A program made the position numbers and the translations under genes. Below the pieces are notes generated by a model. It was not told the DNA's origin and did no database searches. It worked only from the letters and a program-made list of their open reading frames with translations. DNA of 11,505 nucleotides from an uncultured Clostridia bacterium (GTDB taxonomy: Bacteria > Bacillota > Clostridia > Oscillospirales > Oscillospiraceae): NCBI GenBank assembly GCA_947176425.1, contig CAMWQV010000024.1, forward strand, positions 1 to 11,505, given 5' to 3'. Shown one piece after another: positions 6,354 to 11,505 of this stretch (position 1 is its first letter; every line of letters starts with the position of its first letter).

Positions 6354-6807
6354 CTCTGCTTGTCCCTACCTTTTGTAAAACTAGAGGTATTTTCGTGCAA
6401 ATTTCCGGATTCGCTCATTTATAGAAACGAGAATTATTTCAAAGTCAGAAACAGAAAGAAGCCGCGATGCTTACTATACAAATAAATTCAAAAATGCCTA
6501 CGGCATGAATTATAAAGTATACGCTATATAAAAAATATAATAACGACTTGATAAGCCAAATTCCAGCGGGGCGTTTACGCCATGCTGGAATTTGTAACGG
6601 GGAAGCGGAGCGAACAATGCGATACAAATAAGAACGTTCACTATGTCCCCAAATCTATTATCAGTTCAGAAAGGAATCATGAAGCCACGCTAACAAAAAA
6701 CACGGTTAATAGCATGGTAACAGCTCAATAAGCTAACTATAAATGAGCAAATCCGGAAATCTGCACGAAAATACCTCTAGTTTTACAAAAGATAGGGACA
6801 AACAGAG
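6354..6807 (-). repeat. 71-bp inverted repeats around 312 bp, first copy
   Basis: Arms 6354-6424 and 6737-6807 are complementary over 71 bp with only four mismatches. All four become G-U pairs in minus-strand RNA and non-pairs (A-C) in plus-strand RNA. The interior holds hairpin-tail copy D1, a small ATGCC-tac-GGCAT hairpin and no gene. It could be the ends of a small non-autonomous transposon-like element, or the closing stem of a large RNA on the minus strand. No transposase gene or clear target duplication is visible. Confidence 0.8.
6558..6648 (+). repeat. Hairpin-tail repeat, copy D1
   Basis: The hairpin AAATTCCAGC / GCTGGAATTT (6558-6593), with an inner GGCG-ttta-CGCC, is followed by the conserved tail GTAACGGGGAAG ... 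GCGATACAAATAAGAACG and then ACTATGTCC. The stem sequence is unlike that of copies A, B or E while the tail is clearly related. Some 20 bases further on is an AGAAAGGA RBS-like box and a 4-codon reading frame (ATG at 6679, stop at 6691). Confidence 0.7.
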
Positions 6808-6877
6808 CCTGATCTATCTTCTTACAGAGGATGGACTTGTACAATCATAAGGAATCAGAAAACTGCGGCAGCAAAAA

Positions 6878-7019
6878 TACAGCAGGCAATATGATAACGG
6901 CCTCAATAGGGGGGGGGCGGACTGACCGTCCGCGGTAAAATTGTTGAACAGGGAGTTTGTGAAGGGGAAGCAGAGAGAGCTGGTGGGAAGCGGGCAATTC
7001 GACACAAATAGGAACATCC
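6878..7019 (+). repeat. Hairpin-tail repeat, copy B
   Basis: It has the same left box as copy A, then a run of nine Gs (6909-6917), the hairpin GCGGAC / GTCCGC and the conserved tail. The part up to 6970 belongs to the 760-bp duplicated block. Confidence 0.7.
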
Positions 7020-7136
7020 ATTAAGTTCAATTAAAACGAACAAAATCTAATCTGCGTTACAACGCAATAGACAACAAACGATGTTATATAAACAAGGCTA
7101 TAAATAAGCAATCCGTATGACCGCAAAAATCCCCTT

Positions 7137-7590
7137 CTCTGCTTGTCCCTACCTTTTGTAAAACTAGAGGTATTTTCGTGCAAATTTCCGGATTCGCTCA
7201 TTTATAGAAACGAGAATTATTTCAAAGTCAGAAACAGAAAGAAGCCGCGATGCTTACTATACAAATAAATTCAAAAATGCCTACGGCATGAATTATAAAG
7301 TATACGCTATATAAAAAATATAATAACGACTTGATAAGCCAAATTCCAGCGGGGCGTTTACGCCATGCTGGAATTTGTAACGGGGAAGCGGAGCGAACAA
7401 TGCGATACAAATAAGAACGTTCACTATGTCCCCAAATCTATTATCAGTTCAGAAAGGAATCATGAAGCCACGCTAACAAAAAACACGGTTAATAGCATGG
7501 TAACAGCTCAATAAGCTAACTATAAATGAGCAAATCCGGAAATCTGCACGAAAATACCTCTAGTTTTACAAAAGATAGGGACAAACAGAG
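7137..7590 (-). repeat. 71-bp inverted repeats, second copy
   Basis: This is the exact duplicate of 6354-6807 (offset 783), with arms 7137-7207 and 7520-7590 and the same four mismatches. Confidence 0.8.
7341..7431 (+). repeat. Hairpin-tail repeat, copy D2
   Basis: This is the exact duplicate of copy D1 inside the second 760-bp block, with its hairpin at 7341-7376. Confidence 0.7.
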
Positions 7591-7660
7591 CCTGATCTAT
7601 CTTCTTACAGAGGATGGACTTGTACAATCATAAGGAATCAGAAAACTGCGGCAGCAAAAA

Positions 7661-7809
7661 TACAGCAGGCAATATGATAACGGCCTCAATAGGGGGGGGG
7701 CGGACTGACCGTCCGCGGTAAAATTGTTGAACAGGGAGTTTGTGAAGGGGAAGTAGGGAGAGCTGGTGGGGAGAGGAGCGAGCAATTCGCCACAAATAAA
7801 AAAACGTCC
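7661..7809 (+). repeat. Hairpin-tail repeat, copy C
   Basis: It is the same as copy B through the nine-G run (7692-7700) and hairpin, but the tail differs after 7753 (GCAATTCGCCACAAATAA, then AACGTCC). From 7810 to 7944 follows an AT-rich leader to the next gene. Part of that leader (AACGTCCATTAAGTTC, then TTATTATCAGAAAGGAA) again resembles the sequence after copies A and D1. Confidence 0.7.
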
Positions 7810-7944
7810 GCAGAGACAAATTAAAATCAATAGACCTGTTCGGAAACTATTTTCAATGACGCACGATATATGCAAAAATGTGCATTTCAAATGAAAACGT
7901 CCATTAAGTTCAAAAATTTATTATCAGAAAGGAACGATAAAACT

Positions 7945-8706
7945 ATGGCAACGAAAAACGCAGCTGGAAAGAACCGCAGCACGAATATGGAGGCAATCCT
8001 CAACCACGCGATGGAACTGCTGAACCAGCCGGTAACGGAAGACGATATGGAGGATTTCCTCTGCACGAACCATCCGCTCCTGCCGTACCGCTACATATCA
8101 TGTTACTTGACCGGCGGATATAACGGCATCGACATCATCAAGAATCCGAAGGACCTGGAAATGGTGAGGGAGGCCAAGCGCAAGGAGCTGAACGAATGCG
8201 CCGCGCCGCTCGACGTTTTCAAGATTATCGTCCGCAAGCACAGGTTCCGTTTCCTGAAGGACTGCGAGCAGTGGCTGTCGGTCGAAGACCTGTCAACGGT
8301 GCTGCGCTACATTTGGGACACTAGCGAGTACGCGGACAATACGAAAGTATGGTCCAAGAAAGACATCGCGCGGCTGTTCAGCGAATGCGACCTGCGCATC
8401 CTCATGAGCGAAGAAGAATACGAAGCGTATGAGGCCCTGCCGGACGAGCTTACCGTCTATCGCGGCGTATGCCGGAGCAACAAGAAGCTGGTCAAGTCCT
8501 TCTCGTGGACGCTGGAAGAAGACGCCGTCGGAATCGGACGCTACCTGGGATACGACTTCCTCCGGTTCGGAAGCGTCACGGGCAAGGCGTATACGGCCAA
8601 GATTAAGAAGCAGGACGTCATCGCGTATTTCGGACACCGTTCCGAAGTCATCGTCAATCCCAGCAAGCTATACGAATGCGAGCAGTACGAAGCATACGCC
8701 GCATAA
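7945..8706 (+). CDS. Putative ADP-ribosyltransferase-like protein, 253 residues
   Basis: The start is ATG of MATKNAAGKN, with AAAGGA 11 nt upstream; 25 more in-frame codons upstream lie in the repeat leader and are rejected. Residues 165-240 carry the pattern of ADP-ribosyltransferase folds with the R-S-E triad. VYRGV (Arg173) and SFSWT (Ser187-Thr189) come first, and AKIKKQDVIAYFGHRSEVIVNP follows, with Glu234 in the position of the catalytic glutamate. I recall similar domains in proteins of Bacillota phages and plasmids. The N-terminal 160 residues are helical and unassigned. If active, it would transfer ADP-ribose from NAD+ to a target, as a phage or plasmid effector or a toxin; no antitoxin gene is next to it. 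A GC-rich hairpin follows the stop. An inactive relative of the fold is possible. Confidence 0.8.
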   Translation: MATKNAAGKNRSTNMEAILNHAMELLNQPVTEDDMEDFLCTNHPLLPYRYISCYLTGGYNGIDIIKNPKDLEMVREAKRKELNECAAPLDVFKIIVRKHRFRFLKDCEQWLSVEDLSTVLRYIWDTSEYADNTKVWSKKDIARLFSECDLRILMSEEEYEAYEALPDELTVYRGVCRSNKKLVKSFSWTLEEDAVGIGRYLGYDFLRFGSVTGKAYTAKIKKQDVIAYFGHRSEVIVNPSKLYECEQYEAYAA

Positions 8707-8724
8707 GAAAGCATGATAACAGCA

Positions 8725-8749
8725 GCGAGGCGGGCATAGCCAGCCTCGC
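8725..8749 (+). repeat. Hairpin after the ADP-ribosyltransferase-like gene
   Basis: GCGAGGC (8725-8731) pairs with GCCTCGC (8743-8749), 18 nt after the stop codon. No T-run follows, so if it ends transcription it does so poorly; protecting the mRNA 3' end is an alternative. Confidence 0.55.
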
Positions 8750-8761
8750 AGTCCGATAATT

Positions 8762-9140
8762 ACTGGGAGCGGGGACGCTCCCAGTAGAGTTTGTGAAGGG
8801 AAAGTTGATCGAACGATACGACCCAAATAAGAACGCCTGTCATGTCCTAAGAATCCGTTGCCGGAGCCATCAGACCGCACCGGCAAAAAACGCATAACGC
8901 ATCGGACAGCAGGACGGCAGCCTATAGACCTAAATTTAGTGGGAGCGGGGGCGCTCCCAGGGGAATTTGTGAAGGGAAAGTTGATCGAACGATACGACCC
9001 AAATAAGAACGCCTGTCATGTCCTAAGAATCCGTTGCCGGAGCCATCGGATTGCACCGGCGAAAAACGCATCGGGCAGCAGGACAGCAGCCTATAGACCT
9101 AAATTAGTGGGAGCGAGGGCGCTCCCAGGGGAATAGGTGA
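8762..9140 (+). repeat. Tandem hairpin-tail repeats E, F and G
   Basis: There are two full units and a truncated third, at offsets of 176 and 168 bp. Each starts with a stem of the type TGGGAGCG / CGCTCCCA (8762-8785, 8940-8959, 9108-9127) with 4-nt loops. Units E and F continue with TTTGTGAAGGGAAAGTTGAT, then CGAACGATACGACCCAAATAAGAACG. Each also holds a second stem, TTGCCGG / CCGGCAA (8858-8864 with 8880-8886). In F one A-to-G change in it still allows a T-G pair. Unit G keeps only the first stem and a decayed tail. The rest of 8707-9299 shows no gene; the frames found there are translations of the repeat. Confidence 0.75.
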
Positions 9141-9299
9141 CGGTGACAATGGGTTTCCGTAAGGACATAGCCTGTTGCCATCTCAAAAATACCGGACATA
9201 CACGCGACCGTCTCTGCCGCATCTGCGGTTAAGATAGCAGGCAGCAGAGAGGACAGCGTTTATTATGTCAATAAAATTATTTTGAAAGGAAGTAAAAAA

Positions 9300-10205
9300 A
9301 TGGAAGCATTGAAACCAAACGGCAGCGCTCTGAACATGAAGCGCGGCGGCACCGACTATCAAGTACGCCTGGAAATTGGCGCGTATCCCAGAACCGGCAA
9401 CATGGCCGCCCAGCTGCTCCTCACGGACAAGCTGGGCCAGGAGTCCGTCATCCCCCTGTCCATTGACGCAGACGAGGTTTGCCGCCAGAACTGCACCATC
9501 GTCAACATCGAGGAAAAAGACGCGGAGCTTCTCGGCTGGCTGCATGAAAACGACGTCTTCTACTCTACCGGCAGATACAGCAAAGAGGGTTATCCCGAAG
9601 TCCGCTATTCTGTCTACGATGTCAAAAGCAGACCGGAGATGGACCCAGAGGGATTCGCCGCTTACACCGAGCAGTTCCGGCGGAACAGAGCGGAGAACAG
9701 AGAGAAGCCCCAGGTCAACAGCGGCAAGTTCCCGCTGAGAGTGCTGGCAAATTACGGCAGATACAGCGAGTCCTATCAGAAAATGCTGAACAGAGCTGCC
9801 CGCGCCTCCGCTTACGACATGCAGGTCCGGCTCATATACGGCGAAGCCGCTAACTATTCCGATGCAGACGCTTTCGTCTCCGATACCATCCTGTCCGAAA
9901 ATTTTGTCGATCATGAAGATTATAACCAGGATATGGATTGCATCGAAAATAACGACAAATTGAATCTGGAATTAGCCGAGCAGCTGAAGACTATGTGGCA
10001 TACGGCACGCGACACGTTCCCTGAGTTCCTTTCCCTCGCCGGCCTTACGCCGTCCCAGCTTTCCAATCGCTTCTGCATTCCGCAGCAGACGGTCGAAGAT
10101 TGGGCGAGCGGCGCAGAAGATATCCCCAGCTATGTCCGCCTGATGATTGCAGAAGCAGCCGGCGTCTTGGATATCCGTTGGTGGCATCGCTGCCCTGGCA
10201 ACTGA
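9300..10205 (+). CDS. DUF4313-like / helix-turn-helix fusion protein, 301 residues
   Basis: The start is ATG (MEALKPNGSAL), with AAAGGA 9 nt upstream; a TTG six codons earlier overlaps that RBS. Residues 19-108 (DYQVRLEIGAYPRTGNMAAQ; LGWLHENDVFYSTGRYSKEG) follow the pattern of DUF4313, a small domain of unknown function common in Bacillota mobile elements. The middle (about 110-225) is polar and includes a further conserved-looking segment FPLRVLANYGRYSESYQKML. Residues 240-290 form a classic XRE-type helix-turn-helix (FLSLAGLTPSQLSNRFCIPQ, TVEDWASG, PSYVRLMIAEAAG). It therefore probably binds DNA, perhaps as a regulator of its own element. A long GC-rich hairpin starts 10 bp after the stop. 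Domain assignments are from pattern memory; the HTH part is the surer one. Confidence 0.85.
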   Translation: MEALKPNGSALNMKRGGTDYQVRLEIGAYPRTGNMAAQLLLTDKLGQESVIPLSIDADEVCRQNCTIVNIEEKDAELLGWLHENDVFYSTGRYSKEGYPEVRYSVYDVKSRPEMDPEGFAAYTEQFRRNRAENREKPQVNSGKFPLRVLANYGRYSESYQKMLNRAARASAYDMQVRLIYGEAANYSDADAFVSDTILSENFVDHEDYNQDMDCIENNDKLNLELAEQLKTMWHTARDTFPEFLSLAGLTPSQLSNRFCIPQQTVEDWASGAEDIPSYVRLMIAEAAGVLDIRWWHRCPGN

Positions 10206-10215
10206 TACATAACCC

Positions 10216-10256
10216 GCAGGCCCAGCCGTCCCTTTGCTAAGGGCGGCTGGGCCTGC
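10216..10256 (+). repeat. Long GC-rich hairpin after the DUF4313-like gene
   Basis: GCAGGCCCAGCCG (10216-10228) plus CCCTT pair with AAGGG plus CGGCTGGGCCTGC, ending at 10256; this is about 18 bp with one bulged T. No T-run follows on the plus strand. It recalls the strong stem at 2860-2912 in position (just after a stop codon), though not in sequence. Confidence 0.7.
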
Positions 10257-10308
10257 ACAGGTCCCCTCGCGCATCCGGCATGGACATGAGGCAGACCTCA
10301 AGATAAAA

Positions 10309-10551
10309 TTGTTTCTCGCGCTGTTTGATGCCGCAACCGGCCAGCTGAAATGGTTCCGAACGGTTGGACTGCCGCATGAACTGAGCAATCAGCTCCATGC
10401 CCTATGCAGAGAACTTCAGGCAAAGCCGCCTATCAGTCTTGAGACATACGACTATAAGTCCGTGCAGATTATGAAAAAGTACCGCACTCCCGACAGTATG
10501 TTGAAAAAGGTCAAAAAGATTTATACCGCTGACTCGAAAAGGAGCATATAG
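10309..10551 (+). CDS. Doubtful small ORF, 80 residues
   Basis: An open frame ends in TAG at 10551, with the stop inside the left arm of a hairpin. The only plausible start downstream of the GC-rich hairpin is TTG at 10309, and no RBS sits at a proper distance, so this may be the remains of a longer gene. The translation looks protein-like (LFLALFDAATGQLKWFRTVG; ISLETYDYKSVQIMKKYRTP; SMLKKVKKIYTADSKRS), with codon use like its neighbours. I do not recognise it. If it is not coding, 10257-10540 holds nothing else I can name. Confidence 0.4.
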   Translation: MFLALFDAATGQLKWFRTVGLPHELSNQLHALCRELQAKPPISLETYDYKSVQIMKKYRTPDSMLKKVKKIYTADSKRSI

Positions 10552-10578
10552 GGCGGCAGGTTCCTCGCTATATGCTCC
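10541..10578 (+). repeat. 11-bp perfect hairpin
   Basis: GGAGCATATAG (10541-10551) pairs perfectly with CTATATGCTCC (10568-10578) around a 16-nt loop. It includes the stop codon of the small ORF. No T-run follows. Confidence 0.65.
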
Positions 10579-10617
10579 ATGAAGCAACCGCTGTGGATCA
10601 GAAGTCCGCAAAGCACG

Positions 10618-10638
10618 GGAGGCGAAGGCTTCACCTCC
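10618..10638 (+). repeat. Small hairpin before the repeated leader
   Basis: GGAGG and CCTCC (10618-10622, 10634-10638) pair with an inner GAA / TTC and one mismatch. It comes about 10 bases after AGAAGTCC, as does the larger hairpin at 11197-11240. Confidence 0.45.
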
Positions 10639-10650
10639 GCGCAGTCCGTC

Positions 10651-10697
10651 AGTTATAAAACATTATGTGAGCCTTAATAGGCAGAAAGGAATCAAAA
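10651..10697 (+). promoter_or_regulatory. Repeated gene leader, first copy
   Basis: This stretch matches 11239-11285 (offset 588) at most positions: TATAAAACATT, then AGCCTTAA, AGGCAGAAAGGA and TCAAAA. It contains a tiny GCCT-taat-AGGC stem directly before the RBS AGAAAGGA. In both places it follows AGAAGTCC and a hairpin, and leads straight into a gene. It is probably a shared 5' untranslated region controlling translation. Confidence 0.65.
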
Positions 10698-10699
10698 CA

Positions 10700-11191
10700 T
10701 TGAAATTTACCGTTGCCCCATGCGAACTTGCCAAGTATTGGAAAGAGCGTCAGGAAGAGCTTCGTGCAAAGCTCAAAAACATTGATGACAAAATGGACGA
10801 GCTGAAAGACAAGTATAATGTCGATGAGGTCATGGACATCTATGCCCGTGAACTCGGCGATTCCGATGACGTAGACGTTGAGGCGGCTGTCGTCAGCGTT
10901 ACATGCAATATCCTCCGGAAGCGTTATAATTTGGAAACCGCCCAGCTTATCGGAAGCTGCAGCTCTGACCTGCCCCGCAGCGACAGCAGCTACTATGAAG
11001 AACGCCTCTACCAGCAGGATACAGGCGAGTTCTTCCTGGTGGGCCGCGGAGGTCCGAATACCAAGTATGGCCGCGCCTATGAGGACGGGTCTGCCAGGGG
11101 CGGCGGTCGTACCTTCTCCATCTCCATAGCCGACGCCAAAGATTGGATTGAAAAGAATCAGGACGGCTCAGAACGAACCGGCCTAAAATAG
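10700..11191 (+). CDS. Conserved accessory protein, 163 residues
   Basis: I choose the TTG at 10700 as the start. AAAGGA lies 9 nt before it, and this is where the neighbouring gene with the same leader has its ATG; even the first codons align (MKFTVA against MRFIIA). The in-frame GTG at 10667 has no RBS. Residues 10-40 form a charged coiled coil (YWKERQEELRAKLKNIDDKM). Residues 99-150 (YYEERLYQQDTGEFFLVGRG, then GPNTKYGR and a GGRTFSISIADAKDWIEKN end) recall the C-terminal domain of small accessory proteins in Bacillota mobile elements, where 'GE(F/Y)FL.G.GGP.T.Y' is typical. The function is unknown to me. A hairpin follows the stop. Confidence 0.8.
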   Translation: MKFTVAPCELAKYWKERQEELRAKLKNIDDKMDELKDKYNVDEVMDIYARELGDSDDVDVEAAVVSVTCNILRKRYNLETAQLIGSCSSDLPRSDSSYYEERLYQQDTGEFFLVGRGGPNTKYGRAYEDGSARGGGRTFSISIADAKDWIEKNQDGSERTGLK

Positions 11192-11196
11192 AAGTC

Positions 11197-11240
11197 CAGG
11201 CGGAGTACGCAAGGGAAATTCCCCATGCGTACTCTGCCTG
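11197..11240 (+). repeat. Hairpin between the two leader-sharing genes
   Basis: A 15-bp arm pair (11197-11211 with 11226-11240, one mismatch) surrounds an inner GGGAA / TTCCC stem. It lies 6 nt after the stop codon of the 163-residue gene and leads directly into the second leader copy. There is no T-run. Confidence 0.7.
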
Positions 11241-11285
11241 CTATAAAACATTGTGCCAGCCTTAACAGGCAGAAAGGATTCAAAA
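11239..11285 (+). promoter_or_regulatory. Repeated gene leader, second copy
   Basis: See the first copy at 10651-10697. The GCCT-taac-AGGC stem is kept, with one loop base changed, and AGAAAGGA serves the gene starting at 11289. Confidence 0.65.
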
Positions 11286-11288
11286 AAA

Positions 11289-11505
11289 ATGAGATTTATT
11301 ATTGCAGAGACCGGCGAAGAGCGCGAGGTGCGCTATGAAGAGAACGGCATTGACTACGCAGATGATATTGCCATCAACTGCGGCCTCTTCCACGATGACA
11401 GCGTCGTCTATGAGAACGAGGCTGGGGATATCGTTGCCCCGCTCGAAGACGTCGAGTTTTGGGAAGAGTATTTTGAAAACCTCAAGGAAGTTGACAGCAT
11501 ACTGG
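11289..11505 (+). CDS. Hypothetical protein, cut off by the right edge
   Basis: It starts with ATG at 11289, with AGAAAGGA about 10 nt upstream, and stays open for 72 codons to the end of the window. The protein is very acidic (MRFIIAETGEEREVRYEENG ... DDIAINCGLFHDDSVVYENE ... VEFWEEYFENL). Its start resembles that of the upstream gene, and both use the same leader. The remainder is not visible, so no family can be assigned. Confidence 0.75.
   Translation, partial: MRFIIAETGEEREVRYEENGIDYADDIAINCGLFHDDSVVYENEAGDIVAPLEDVEFWEEYFENLKEVDSIL

Larger units (their letters stand above)
6211..6970. repeat. 760-bp direct repeat, first copy
   Basis: This block is identical by eye, base for base, to 6994-7753 (offset 783). 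It contains a 71-bp inverted repeat pair, one hairpin-tail copy with a different stem (D1) and most of copy B. The repeat ends fall inside hairpin-tail elements, which suggests unequal recombination between them. No coding sequence is supported inside it. Confidence 0.9.
6994..7753. repeat. 760-bp direct repeat, second copy
   Basis: It is identical by eye to 6211-6970 and separated from it by 23 bp. The lack of any visible difference points to a very recent duplication, ongoing gene conversion, or an assembly duplicate. Confidence 0.9.

Noticed and set aside
6445..6627. 60-codon reading frame on the minus strand, repeated at 7228-7410
   Set aside because: It lies wholly inside the non-coding inverted-repeat unit, has no RBS, and its translation is a read-out of hairpin D1; the second occurrence is just the duplication.
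6361..6800. Retron or diversity-generating element
   Set aside because: Inverted repeats and stems are present, but no reverse transcriptase gene lies anywhere in the window.
8794..8827. Conserved repeat tail as a promoter (TTGATC ... TAAGAA)
   Set aside because: The -10 matches poorly and the pair is not kept in copies A to D.
8858..9136. 92-codon plus-strand frame over repeats E to G
   Set aside because: The product is itself a tandem repeat made from the DNA repeat, without an RBS.

Overview
The window looks like part of a plasmid or other mobile element from an anaerobic Bacillota (Firmicutes), probably a gut or rumen species. The reasons are a RepL-type replication initiator, a plasmid-style single-stranded DNA-binding protein (SSB), and several proteins I recognise as typical of conjugative elements in that group (an LPD28-type protein, a DUF4313-like/helix-turn-helix fusion and three conserved families without a name). 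Almost every gene has a strong AGGAGG-like ribosome binding site (RBS). The class (Clostridia or Negativicutes) cannot be settled by eye. No tRNA, rRNA, CRISPR array or transposase gene is visible.

Layout. (1) Positions 1-352 hold no intact gene but do hold a near-perfect inverted repeat, two 34-bp iteron-like repeats and the remnant of a small gene. (2) Positions 353-5080 are a leftward block of eight genes: two small unknowns, a 46-residue tryptophan-rich protein, a coiled-coil protein, a 321-residue conserved mobile-element protein, the LPD28-type protein, a 184-residue conserved protein and ssb. Three of these genes have a terminator-like hairpin directly in front of their RBS, leaving no room for a promoter in between. 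(3) Positions 5185-5786 hold repL with its own promoter and a two-way terminator. (4) Positions 5787-7944 are AT-rich and gene-free. They contain a 760-bp perfect direct duplication, 71-bp inverted repeats and several copies of a repeat made of a hairpin plus a conserved tail. (5) Positions 7945-11505 are a rightward series of genes separated by GC-rich hairpins and repeated leaders: an ADP-ribosyltransferase-like protein, three diverging tandem copies of the hairpin repeat, the DUF4313-like/HTH protein, a doubtful small ORF, a 163-residue protein and a truncated gene at the right edge.

How it fits together. RepL and SSB form a replication and DNA-handling core. The leftward block resembles the accessory lanes of Bacillota conjugative elements. 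The rightward genes look like single-gene cassettes, each closed by a hairpin and opened by a repeated leader with its RBS. The repeat arrays at 6.0-7.8 kb and 8.7-9.2 kb look like the same kind of junction without genes. The most unusual material is this structured repeat family, whose stems keep pairing while their sequences change completely, and the long inverted repeat whose only mismatches become G-U pairs in minus-strand RNA.
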